A stretch of 64,000 nt of DNA from Gnetum montanum. Lineage: Eukaryota; Streptophyta; Gnetopsida; Gnetales; Gnetaceae. Numbering within the stretch: position 1 is the stretch's first letter; every line of letters begins with the position of its first letter. The notes under the pieces were generated by a model. The model did not search any database, had not been told where the DNA came from, and was given only the letters and a program-made list of their open reading frames with translations. Made by a program: the position numbers and the translations under genes. Positions 45,600-57,479 of this stretch are shown here, in pieces. The stretch lies in assembly GCA_015680685.1 (NCBI GenBank), contig MNCI01006090.1, positions 40,907-104,906 of the forward strand, written 5' to 3'.

Positions 45600-47723
45600 T
45601 GATATGGGTTTTCCCCTTGAGTAGATGGTGAATGTGTTCGGTAGTACTCTGGAGGATAATAGTGATGTTGGAATGATGTATGACTTATCGAACTTCTAGG
45701 GGAGACGGGTTGCTAAACATAGTACCTGTATGGATCTGGTTGCCTATAAGGGTACTATTGCCTTGGCAGTGGCATTCCCCATGATTGTGATTAGTACCAC
45801 TGTTAGTACTATTCATAAGGTTGTGGAGGAGTTCCACTTGGGTAGTAAGCTTGTTGTTGTTGGTGGAACTATCTTGGACTGCCTTGAGGGTAAGGTAATC
45901 GTCTTGGAGCTTGCCTACATGCTAGCTGGGGATTTAATGCATACACTCCAGAGTCTTGTAAGTTTGACATCATAGGGTAACATCCCTTTGGATGTTCATA
46001 TTGATATATGTCACATTTGGTTTCATCATTAGATTCAGACTCCACAACTTCCTCTACTGCAGCAGCTTTGCGCTTACCTCTTTTGTAGGCATGTTTAGCT
46101 TCTTTTTGCCTCCTACGATTATGATCACTATCTTGCTCTCTAGATTCTTCAGTAATCTTCAAAGCAATTTGAAACTTTTCATCCAAAGAGTCCCATAACG
46201 TTTCTACCTTGGATGAAATGTTTGAAATAGATTTTTGGATAGGCAAGGTCTTTCTATTTATCACTTTATCAAGTAGTGACTCCTCCTTGTCAAAAAATTA
46301 GACCTCTCATTTTCTAATGGATGGGTCCTTATTGTACTCTTCAGCACTCTCCCTTTTTCGTAGCTCACCTTCTTATTTTTCTACCTTCTCAATTAGCCTT
46401 TGGATCTAATGAGCTCTCATTTCAGACAACCTTCCTTGGGCATACACCCCAAGGGTTCTTCTTTTTACCTTGAGCCCATCTATGATGCGGAAAAGTTGTT
46501 CCCTTTGAGAGTAATTATGGCTAGGGCATCTATGTAAGAGTGAATAGTATTGCCTCATGGTGGTATCCAAGGGTTTATGTGCTCCTTGTTTCCAGCTTGG
46601 ATTTTCCTTCTCATATTAGACACTATAGAGTAAGTTTGATATTTGTCATTGAAAAGTTCTAACATGGTACTCCATCTACGAATAGATTCCAGTTCTAAGG
46701 ACTGGTACCAACTTTTAGCTTCCTTAATGAGTGTCCATGGGAAAAGCTTGAGTTTTTGCCACTCATTCTTAATGTTTTGTAAGGCATAGGCATCTTCAAA
46801 ATCTTATAGATGTGTTTGTAGATCAAAGTTGTATCCCCCCTTAAATCTTGGAATATTGTTCATATCTAGGTGCTTGATCCAACTATCCTTCATATGCCTA
46901 GTTGGAATCCTTACTGCCTTTTCAATCTTAAGCATATTTTGAGTTGCTAGTAAAGGTTCATCATCATTGCTACATTGATGACATTGATGATGGGTTTGGC
47001 CACCCCTTTGGTTTTCATGATCATAATTATTTTGTTAATCATCTTTATCATAGTTGTTTTGATGATAGCTTTCATGAGAATCATCAAATGAAGAGGAATT
47101 TTCAAAATTAGATGAAGAGGATGAAGAGGAAGGTGTACTAGCACCACCACTCTTACATTTCTTACAATCTCCATCATTAGATCCCTTATTATTGTAATGT
47201 TCGCTTGAGTCCCTACCTTAGCTATCACTCTTCCTTGAGCCTAGTTTATGAATAGTTGATCATAGGGTCAAGTTTACACCCTCACCATTGTTATCACGGG
47301 GTGGAGAATCTTCATGTTGAGAACCTTCCAAGGGAGTATCCTCATTATCCTCTTGATCTAGTAGGAATAAGGGATCAATGTAATGTTTTCCCTTTGTGGC
47401 TTCATGGAGTCTCTCTTGATGTTTATGCTACTTACATTGTGTTTTAGTGGGATGTTATTCCAAGTGTCATATCCATCCACAACGTACTCTTTGTAAATAT
47501 CTTCTATGCCCAAATTTTTAAGGATTTTAATTAGCATTCCTGGCACAGATCTATCAAGGGGCAAAATAATGTTTCCTTCCATATCATGCCATCGCATTTG
47601 TTCATCATGATGTAGGATGAAGGTGAATTTTGGCACAAATTCATCTAGATGAGTGTATACCACCTTACATTCCTATGGGACTGATGGTTTAGTATCATCA
47701 TGCTTATAAGAAGAAGAAGGCAT
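45600..47723 (-). pseudogene. Element C gag, decayed
   Basis: Start ATG at 47723 (MPSSSYKHDD...). The N-terminal domain is in the open stretch 47663-47358: VYTHLDEFVPKFTFILHHDE and NIILPLDRSVP, matching B. An H/R/D-rich linker region (47228-46947 in another frame), a capsid-like block (about 46900-46350) and a basic nucleocapsid (46264-45869) follow. The knuckle reads CDIYQYEHPKGC: the second Cys of CDxCQYEHPKGC has become Tyr. A Q/P/Y-rich tail runs on toward protease. Confidence 0.75.
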
Positions 47724-47857
47724 TTTGTAAAGAAAAATGAAATTTTCAGTGTGCTTTTATAATTTATGTATAGTGGGAATGATATGACCTTAGGTTCATA
47801 CAATGATATTAGTGATATTCACTTAGACCTAAATGGTGCACATTCCACAAACAAAGT

Positions 47858-47875
47858 CCTCGGCAACAGTGCTAA
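47858..47875 (-). other. Element C primer-binding site (tRNA-Asp type)
   Basis: The minus strand reads TTAGCACTGTTGCCGAGG directly after the 5' LTR, a transition-decayed version of the tRNA-Asp complement. Confidence 0.7.
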
Positions 47876-48815
47876 TGATGAGTGATGAGGTACCCCTACG
47901 TCCAACCATATGAATCATAAGCATTCACATATGATCCAATAGAATTCCGCAAACTTTATCATTTCTAGTGCACTAGCCCTCTAGGGAGTGAATCTAGCCT
48001 TAAGATCAAACGTTGTCCTCCCAATTACACTTGTGATGTACATTGGTATGGTTAAGTGTAACTGAGGCATCCAATTTTTATCATTTTGTATTTTATATTA
48101 TGGGTGCTCAAAATGTAGATAAAAAGGAGTTTAATTAATTAATCTAAATTTGTAATTAACTAATCATTTAACTAATCCTAACATAAGTATTTTTTCCCAC
48201 TTTCGATACACATCCTGAACCCACGTATCTACTACTGGGTGATCAAATGCTATTCTATTGGGCATACCAAGTGATAACACTGCTAGGATTACCAAGTGAA
48301 TACATGTTACACTTGAAGTGGTCGTACTTATGTATTTAATCTATCTAGCTTAATAATCTCATTAATCCAATTGCTGGAAAATATTTGCGAAATAATTGAG
48401 AATAATTAACAAATAATTGAAAACATTGAATGCATAAATAAAAGAGCTAGTTTATCCAAAGTGCTACAAGGTTTATCAAAAAGCTCATCTTTATTTCTGC
48501 ACACATTGTCGTGCTCAGGTACAACAATGCTTGAATAAAGATTTGTACACTCAATAACTCCTACTACGGGCACTCAAGGAAAAAATTCCAACTTTCAAAT
48601 GGAATGCAAGAGCTTCACTACTATCGAAATTTGAACTTTCCATAAATGTGGTGGGTAGTCACGAATTTATAGGTGATGGAAAAAGACTACATCAATGAAG
48701 CATCATCAACGCAAGTTAAAATGTATTAATGGGGTCTCATAGATGAGGCCTCATCAATGTGGTCAACTACGTTGATGAGGCCTCATCAACGCAGCCAACC
48801 AACAACAACTCATTA
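47876..48815 (-). repeat. Element C 5' LTR
   Basis: 940 bp, plus-strand TGATGA to TCATTA. The TATA-like sequence (CGAATTTATAGG near 48662) is weaker than in A or D. The U3 CATCAATG/CATTGATG-type words at 48690-48800 match the partner. Confidence 0.9.
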
Positions 48816-48820
48816 GCAAG

Positions 48821-50588
48821 GCTACATTAATGGCTTCCCCACACATATTCTTATTTGACAAAATGTCTTATTTTGGTTGTTCACTTAGATTTAATATGCA
48901 TAATGATAAAATCAAGATGAGGGTTTATATAGGGAAGAAGTTTAAGCCCAATGGTTATGATATAATTGAGCATTAACATTTCCTTCATTCATGGTTTTCC
49001 TAATGAATTTGCCATGGGAAAACTTTAAAATTTTAAAATAAAATGTCATTTTAACTTATAAAAGGTGTCTAAGGGTACCACCAACTATAGAAAATATAAA
49101 CTTTAAGTTTTTAATTCTTCTTAGGATCATAGCCTATGAACTATTATGTCTAACACAAATCTAATTACATTTGCATGAATTAATTAATAATCTACATTAA
49201 TATAACAATATGTAGTCAATGAAATAGCATATTATACTTGATGTCATACCCCTTATGTGATGGTTACTCCAAGTTTATGAAACCTATCAACAAAGTCCAA
49301 CAATGTTAGTATACATGTTCATATCATAATATAATAAAAATGTTCATCATAAATCTACTACACACATAAGTATCACATAACTCATCTATTTAAAGATAAA
49401 GATCATGCTACATAGAACAATCCACATGGGAATCAATAAGATTTATCACACTTAGACATACCACATAGGCTTGATCATAATGCATACCTAATATAATCTA
49501 ATTAGGGTCATCTATGACATGGATGTTATACTAAGCTTAGTAAATTGTTGAAAATCCCATGAAATCCATGCTCAAGTTCAGATCAAATGTAAACATTTTC
49601 TTTGTCTTTCATAATGACATAAGAATAACAAGTCAGTTAATTTACAAACCATGTCTAGTACTTGAGCCAATGAGCTTTATACAATTGTAAGGATATGGAC
49701 TTCTTAACTTTGAAGTGATGTTTATCAAGGTGCTACCATTGTATGCATAGCTTTTATTTGTAACCTTATAACTAGCATTGTGGAATACCTACAGTACCAT
49801 TTTTTAGTACTATATACATACAAATATAGTGAGAATTACTTGTTTAGAGTCACAAAGATATTGACTTTTCTTGCATATAGAACCTTTGAATCAATTCAAT
49901 TTTACACTGTAGAATCAATAATGATGTAGGTGTTCATGCTCATGCATATACATGCAATGAACCAAAAATGTCAAGTACCTTTTCTTCCAACTATAAACAA
50001 AGGCAATGGATATTTATGTAGTTACCACTCATGTTCCTTCCACACTTATAAGAAATAATCTTCATTTCATCATGTCCTACATTTTTGGAAACTATTAAAG
50101 TTTGATTTTATACCTTACAAACAACTCTGATTTACTAGGATCATTTAAATAGAAAATACATATTCCATGAGTATAAAATTAATGTAATTCATTCATGATT
50201 TTTGAATTCATAGAGTGCTTTTCATGAGTTATACCTCTTATGATAAATATAACTTAAAAGTTGAGATTCTTTGTGAAAAGTATTATCTCTAGAATTATTG
50301 GTGACTTGTATTAAGATCACCTTATGTAGATTCTATACTTTACAAAATCATTCATAAACTTTGTTTTGTAGAAACTTCTCTATTAGCTTATCTTACATGA
50401 AACTTAGTTTTCTAGAACTCTATCTTGGTCTCTACAACTTGACCATGAGATTAATAATAACTTTCTATATGGGTAAGTTTAAGTGCTTCATTTGCAATTC
50501 ATAAGTTTCACTCAAATTTTGTTTCACCTTATTGTTAGTTAAATCATGAGTTTAAATATTTGAACATTAATTTACATCAATGTCTTTT
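48821..50588. repeat. Left part of a divergent tandem repeat of about 640 bp, interrupted by element D
   Basis: AT-rich, no gene. The last 300-400 bases (from about 50200: CTTATCTTACATGAAACTTAG, GGTAAGTTTAAGTGCTTCATTT, ACATCAATGTCTTTTGTAGT) align with 61190-61470 on the other side of element D, showing the same repeat unit. Earlier units to the left are too diverged to phase by eye. Closer to 48821 I see only AT-rich sequence. Confidence 0.5.
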
Positions 50589-50593
50589 GTAGT

Positions 50594-51438
50594 TGATGAG
50601 TGGTGAGGTACCCCTACGTCCAACCATACAAATCACTAAGGAATTACGTGCAATTTGGTCGAATTCCATGGACCTATAGTTACCTAATGCACTAGCTCTT
50701 CTAAGAAGTGAAATGGGCATTAAGAACATTTGTTGTCTTCCCAACTACACTTGTGAGGTTCGAGGGTATGGCTTAAGTGTAATTGAAGCATATGATTTTT
50801 TTATCGTTTTATGTTTTATAAATTTGATCACCTACAACAAGAATGAAGAATACAATAATTTAAAATCTAATTCATTATTGCCTTGTTAGGCTAAGATAAG
50901 TAACCATTCCACTTTCTTGAACACATATAATGCTACAAGGCTACCAAAAATTAAGCATTGCTGGGTTACCAAGTACTATATGAATGCTCAAAGTGGTCGT
51001 GCTCGTGTTCATTAACAATTAGAAATAAATTGCTTAACTGAAATGCATTAAAGTGAAGAACAAGATAATAAAATAAATTAAAGAAAATATTAATCTATTC
51101 TCAGTGCTATAAGGATTATCAAAAGAGTTCATTTTATTCCCATCACACTACTACGCTTAGGTACATCAATGCTTGAAGAAAGAATTGTACATACTTAGAC
51201 TCCTTTTGTGGGCACTTAGAAAATTTTCTAACTTTGAGAAAAATAAACTACAAGAGCTTCACTACTTTGGATAAAAACTAACTTCAAAACTATGAAAAAT
51301 GAGAGCCTAGGCATGGTATTTATAGGCCTAGAGTATATACCTTGATGTCATGTATGCAATGTCGTAGCTGGACTTCGACGTCATGGCCTCGACATCATGT
51401 ATGTGACATCATGTCAGATGGCACAAACATGTTCATCA
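50594..51438 (-). repeat. Element D 3' LTR
   Basis: 845 bp, plus-strand TGATGA to TCATCA. A TATAAATA box on the minus strand is the complement of 51315-51322. U3 words GACGTCATG and CGACATCATG at 51340-51420. Confidence 0.9.
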
Positions 51439-51452
51439 TACCTCCATAATTG

Positions 51453-53640
51453 AATGAAAACTCATCCTTGAGTGAAGAAGAGGAGGAACAAGTTCTTTAC
51501 AAAATATATAGGGTAGGTATGGAATTATTAACTGACATTACAAACTAACTAACTCAAATGGAACAAATAGAATCGAAGTACCCTAGTGTATAGAATTACA
51601 ATTTTTACAAAATGGGATGTTCATGATAAGAGAAGTGAAAACCCTAGATAACATTGACATCCAACACCTCTTAGTAGTAGAAGAATGAAAGAGAGAGAGA
51701 AGATCCAATGATCATGAATAATCCTCATTATGTGGTATTGCTGCATCATCCTTAGTGAAGATAGTCCCACTTTCAATCATGCTTCCCACTACAATCATAA
51801 TAGAATCATGAATTAGTATGCCATGTGTAACACATAACTATTAAATTCCTTGTCTCCTTAGTGGTTACGATTGGCTAGGTTGTAATTATGATTGACTGGT
51901 TCCTTGAGTAGTGTTAGTGGGAAGGTTGATAAATAGGGTAAAATAGATGAGTGGTCCATTAAATTTGAAAAATTTTAACACAAGGAAATATTTGAAGAGG
52001 ATGTAAGAATTCACAATAATAAAAAGAAAATTTCACTAAAAAATGTTGCGAAGATGTGTATAATTGGATGAAATTGATGGGGTAATCAAAAGAGAATTTG
52101 ATTGTAAGATTGTCTAAGGGTGAAGAACTTAATTAATCCAACCAAAAGATATGCAAGTGGATCCTCCCCAAAGTAGGCATGGGCCTTTTATGTCCTTGCA
52201 TAACTTCAAACCAAAGATTCTATGGGCTCCACAGATGATTAATGATTACATAAGGTTAAGTACAATAATTGGAAGAAACTAACTAATAATTCCAACACAT
52301 CAAACTAGGACATCAAACCAAAATATGAAATTGATAGTGAGGTAATACATGGAAAGCATAGATGGATGAGAGAGAGAGAGAGAGTGGAATGGAGTCCTTA
52401 ATTATGGTCACATGAAATCCCTTGTGGATTTTATGGTTAAATGACTTAATAGGATTCATCCTTAGTCTAGACCAAAACCAACCACATTCAGTGACTTCAC
52501 ATTGACATTCTAAGACCAATCCATCCCCTAAGACAAGAGTGCTCTCATAGAACAACAATTGTTCTTTATTAAAGAAAAGAGAAGTGGGAAGTGAGGAAGG
52601 GCCTTAGTTAGAGGGGACTAGTCCCATAACGAGTGCTTGTAGCTTGTTTATTCTATCTAAGGGATGTGCTTTAAATTCCCATTGATTTGTTTGTTTGTTT
52701 ATTTATTTTTTGTAATGGAAACCATACCATGCAAAGACACATACATTTATTTTTTCCAAGGATGTGCTTTGACTCCTCATTGTTTGTTTTTTTTTTGATG
52801 AAAACCACACCATGTAAGAATGTATGCATTTATTTTTTCCAAGGGATGTGCTTTGAATTCTTATCATTTTTTTCTGATGAGAACCACACCATGTAAGAAT
52901 GTATGCATTTATTTTTTCCAAGGGATGTGCTTTGAATTCTTATCATTTTTTTCTGATGAGAACCACACCATGTAAGGACTTATTCAACTTCATTTTATTA
53001 ATTGGCATGGAATGGTAAGAAATTCATGAAAACACACATGCACCCAAGTAAATAGAAAAGCACAAAAAATTACCAAATTTGCTTGAAGTCACACCTTGTT
53101 CAAACCTTTGAATCCTTCCTAATTATGGAAACTACCAAAGTCACAAATTTATTACAGTTTTATTAATGAAAAGGGATTGTATGTTTCCAAAACAAGAAAA
53201 ATCATAGAGTTTGTGTATGGGTGGATGTTGTGAACTTACTACCTATTGCATGAAAAAGAAACCATGTCCTAATCATATGTAACAAAATTTAAAGCCAGAA
53301 ACTAGACACCAAACATCAAATAACAAAAATAGTATACACCACCATCAAGTAACGCATGACCAATGTACCTGATACTTATTAACAAAAAGTTAGAAAATCA
53401 CACCAAATAGAATAAAAGAAAATATAAAAGAATGTAAAATATTCAAGAAATATCAAATGTACTAACAATGGTGCAAAAAAAAAATTAAAAAATATTAATA
53501 ACATGAAAACAAAAACATGTAAAATAAAGAATGTGTAAAAAAAAGCTATAAAAACACAAAATGTGTAAAACAAAAAGTTGAAAAACTAAGGAGCCACTTG
53601 TATGGTTAGCATGGATGGCCATCGCCCCCATGACTAAGTT
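51453..53640 (-). other. Element D spacer after pol
   Basis: In element order: the TTAGTCATGGGGG motif at the pol end (complement of 53626-53639), a T-rich tract (complement of about 53600-53380) that reads as a hydrophobic frame, the hairpin array (52660-52985), and GCCTACTTTGGGGAGGATCC (complement of 52159-52178). About 330 bp near the LTR match the edges of the deleted 3' ORF. Short GA runs are also present (51690, 52370). Confidence 0.6.
52660..52985 (-). repeat. Four tandem hairpin modules of about 80 bp, element D
   Basis: Units share CCAAGGGATGTGCTTTGAATTC before and GAACCACACCATG after the hairpin; the spacing of CCAAG is 83 then 79 bp (52756, 52839, 52918). Stems: TTCCCATT/AATGGAAA (52676-52683 with 52714-52721); CTCAT-type/ATGA-type (about 52773-52803); TTCTTATCA/TGATGAGAA (52858-52866 with 52875-52883, and again 52937-52945 with 52954-52962). 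Loops are runs of T on the plus strand, that is A-rich in element sense. Confidence 0.75.
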
Positions 53641-53689
53641 GAAAGGAGAAGAATTAAAACATGGACTGTGGTTGTCCATCTAATGAGGT

Positions 53690-56600
53690 GCTTGTTGTAT
53701 TAGTTGGCGTATGCTCATGAAAAGGTTTGATTTTTTGAATTTTGACTAGCTATTTTTTGTTTGGACTCTAAGGTTTATAGATCATCATGGTCCTAGAAGA
53801 AAAAGTATCATAAATGATGTAAGGTCCTTTCCACAATGTTTGAAACTTGGTTTCTTCAGGTATGTATGTGGGGTTCCAGTAGAGAACCTTAGCTCCCAAT
53901 TGAAATTTGACTTTTTTGATTTTTAGGTCATGAAGCTTTTTGTTATAGGCCTTGTGCAACTTGTTAGATGATAGAGCTACCAATTTATTTTTTTCTAGCA
54001 AGTTGAGATTCATTAGTCTTTCTTTTTGGACTAGACTCAAGTGAAGGTCAAGGTCATAAGAAATTGAAAGTGTATGAAGCTTGAATTGAATAGGAAATGT
54101 TGGCAATTTTTCGTACACAAGATCATAGGGAGAATAGCCTATAGGAAGTTTCTAGGTTAAGTAGTAGGCCCAAAGGGCATCGTTAAGTTTTGTGCTCCAC
54201 TCCTTCTTATACTTGCTAATAGTTCTTATTAGTATCCTTGTGATTTCCTTATTGGTAACCTTACCTTGACCATTATCTTGGAGATGGTAAGGTGTTGTGA
54301 GTTTGTGTTTAACCCCTAAGTGTTGCATGAGCTTCTGAAAAGTAGTGCTTATGAAATGAGTTCCATTATTAAAAATTAATGCATGTGGTACACAAAACCT
54401 ATTTACAACATTTTGTTGTACAAACCAAGTAGTAGTAGAGGATGTATAGTTGATGATAGCTATTGCTTTTTCCCATTTCATACAATAGTCAATAGTGACT
54501 ATGATGTATGTCTTTCCATTTGACATGGATGTGATGGAACCCATGAAGTCAATGCACCATATGTCGAAGGGTTCTAGTGGTTGAATCTATTATTGAGGTC
54601 TCTTCATTTGAGTAGTTAATCCACCATCTCATTGGCATTGTTCACAAGAGTGGACATAATGGTGAGCATCCCTGAAGAGTGTTGGCCAATAGTACCCTAT
54701 CATTAGGATTTTAATGGCCATGCATCTCCTAGCATAGTGTCCTCCATAAGGACCCTCATGAGCATCTTGGAGAATGCATAATTGATTGACATTAGGGACA
54801 CACCAATGAACTAGGCCATCAACACACACTTTGTAGAGGTATCCATTGATCTCCATGAAGTGCTTTACCTAGTGAAGAAACTACTATTTCTTCAGGTGGT
54901 CCAACCCTTGTGGCATCTCTTGAGTGACAAGATAGGTGAGAATGTCATCATACCATTTTGGCTCATTAGGCATTTGTTCAATTATAGCCCCAACAAAGAG
55001 AAGTTCATCAAGAAACATGTCAGAGAGTGGGCTTTCTTCCTCTTTGTCATCCCATTGCAACTGAGATAAGTAATCAATGACCACATTCTTAGTGCCCTTC
55101 TGATCTACCATTGTAAGATCAAATTCTTGCAAGATCACCAACCATCATATGACACAGGGGCTCACCATTGGCTTGTTCATCAGGAAGTAGATGGCACTGT
55201 GATCTATGTGCACAAGCACCTTGTATCCAAGCACATAATTCCTAAGCTTTTCTAGAGCAAACACCACCACCATCAATTCTTTTTCTATAGTGGTGTAGTT
55301 TATTTGTGCACCCAAAATGCTTTGACTAGTGTAGTGGATGTAATATGGATGTTTCTTATTATCAACATAGCTCCCAAGGCATAATTTGATGCATTTTTCA
55401 TAATATGAAATGGCTTGGACTAGTGAGGTTCTTGTGGGATTAGAGTTTTTACAATCTTCTCTTTTAGTTTTTGGAACACTTTCTCACATTCTACAGTCCA
55501 CACAAAGGAAGCATCTTTCCTTATTAGCTCGACCAACGATTTTGTGATCTTAGAGAAATTCTCTATGAATCGCTAATAGTAGCTAGTATGTCCAAGGAAT
55601 GACCAAACATCTTTAATAGTTTCTACTTGGTGGGTTATTCCTTGGATGATCCTTATTTTCTCTAGGTCCACCTCAATTCCTGCTTGTGATATCCTATGCC
55701 CCAGTACAATGCCCTCCTAGACTATGAGGTGACTTTTTTGCCAATTAAGTTGAAAGTTAGTTTTAATACATCATTTCAGCACTTACTCAAGGTAGTCCAA
55801 GGCTTACTCAAATGTAGCTCCATAGGTGGAGAATTCATCCATAAATACTTCCATACCACTACCAATTTGCTGTTGAAAAATGCTTAGGACTAGGTGTTAA
55901 AATATGGTAGGAGCATTGCATAGACCAACCGACATCTTGCGATATGCAAAAGTCCCTAGGGACTCATGAACATTGTCTTTGCTTAGTATTTTGGTGCAAT
56001 TTGAATTTGGTTATAGCCACTGTAACCATCTAGAAAGCTATAGCAGCAATGCCCAAATATTATGTTAAGCACCTAGTCAACAAATGGCAATAGAAAATGA
56101 TCTTTGAATGTTGTCATATTCAGTAGCCAAAAGTCGATGCAGACCTGCCACTTGTCATGTTTCTTTGGCATAATTAGGAGTGGACTAACCCACTCACTAT
56201 TTGCAATGGGATAGATACACCCTGCCTTGAGGATTTGTTTGATTTCCTCCTTTACGATATGCTTTAGCTTAGGGTTCAATCACCACTATGGCTATCATTT
56301 TGGCTTCATGGCCAAGTCAATGTAAATGTGATGCTGGCATATCCTAGGATCAATCCCTGTGAGTTCAGGATATGGCTAAGCAAAAGCTACTAACCATCTT
56401 TCAGCTACCTTCAATAGCATCTTTTTCTATTTTGGAGTAAGTTTTGCATTAATTATAACCGACTTTCCATTTTTCAAAAACACATATTCCATTTCAGTTG
56501 GTAGTGTTTTTAGTTCAAGGGGCTCTTGCTTGAATTGTTCAAGAATTTCCATACTCTAGTTGAGTATCATCATTTGTGTCATCAAAGATTTGGTAATGAA

Positions 56601-57230
56601 CCTACTCTAGTTCATCCATGCTTATGACATATGCACATGTCAAGCTCTCAATTAGTTTCATGCAAAGTGTGTTGCTTTTTAGAATTAGCAGTTATCAACT
56701 GGGTGCCCTCCTGCTTTATGGTTGTTGCATATAGACACCTTTGAATTTATGCTTCTAGTGCATACTACTTGCATGCAAAGATAGATGCTTACTTTACAAT
56801 CCAAATTTTTTGCACACAAGTGCACCCTATATCATTGTATGTGATGCATGGAGCTCTCTTCTTCTCAATCTTTCTAAATGGATTTTCTTTAGATATTTCT
56901 AGGGAAAGATATTTGATTCCCATTATTGCATTAATGGTGCTTAGCCACGTCCTTTCCATTATGATTGGAAAATTCTCTTTGTAGTTCTCCACTTCAATTA
57001 CTAGGAAGTTAGCAAGATAAGACCACCATAGATAGTGGTCACAATGTCTTCTACCATTTCCAATGAAACAGTGATGGAATGGTCTACCAATTCTAATCAT
57101 ATGTTGCTCTTCTTGAGAAGAGGTAGGTTCTAGGTAGTGTACATCTCATGAATGATTAAATTAACACCAGAATCTAAATTGAGAAGAGCCTTGCATGGTT
57201 TGTTCCTAGTAATTTACAAATAAGTTAGAG
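53690..57230 (-). pseudogene. Element D pol, decayed
   Basis: Minus strand. Protease: ALLNLDSGVNL (complement near 57170), with Asn at the first position as in C. The open stretch 57100-56789 follows. RT runs about 56340-55600: GCIYPIANSEWVSPLL, then DFWLLNMTTFKDHF, YSFLDGYSGYNQIQ, and the active-site block VFMDE. RNase H lies at about 55500-54880 (FDLTMVDQKGTKNVVIDYLS). The integrase zinc region is 54856-54629 (QDAHEGPYGGHYARR) and its core 54544-54152: LIFNNGTHF (Asp lost), then GQGKVTNKEI (Glu lost), then 54118-53768. The pol frame ends QLSHGGDGHPC and a stop. Long open stretches survive, but each catalytic centre is hit. Confidence 0.85.
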
Positions 57231-57479
57231 GACTTCCAAGATCGGATAATTTCTTGGGAAGGTTTTCTACATATATTCAATCAGATATGGTATGATTTAG
57301 TATTACAGTATGGATTCTAGGTAGAGTTTGGTTTGAAGGAGGCTTGAAGGAATTTGATATACAGGAGGAAGAGGCAAGAGCAAGGTTGTCAACTGCTGGT
57401 GTATGAAAGGGCTTAGGTGGACTATAGGGTCGAAAGAAAGGTATTTTCTTTGATCAGGCATTTGACCCCTCCAATTAAT

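Larger units (their letters stand above)
35406..48815 (-). mobile_element. Element C: most complete Athila-like retrotransposon
   Basis: 13.4 kb on the minus strand. LTRs are 35406-36348 (3') and 47876-48815 (5'). Target duplication is ACAAG (35401-35405) versus GCAAG (48816-48820). The primer site is the complement of 47858-47875. The full order in element sense is gag (47723 to about 45600), protease (about 45250-44800), linker, RT (about 44300-43600), RNase H (about 43600-43000), integrase (about 42860-41800), pol end 41583, spacer (41580-39431), 3' ORF (39430 to about 36560), G-rich tract, 3' LTR. All frames are broken, yet the layout shows what a complete family member looked like. Confidence 0.9.
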
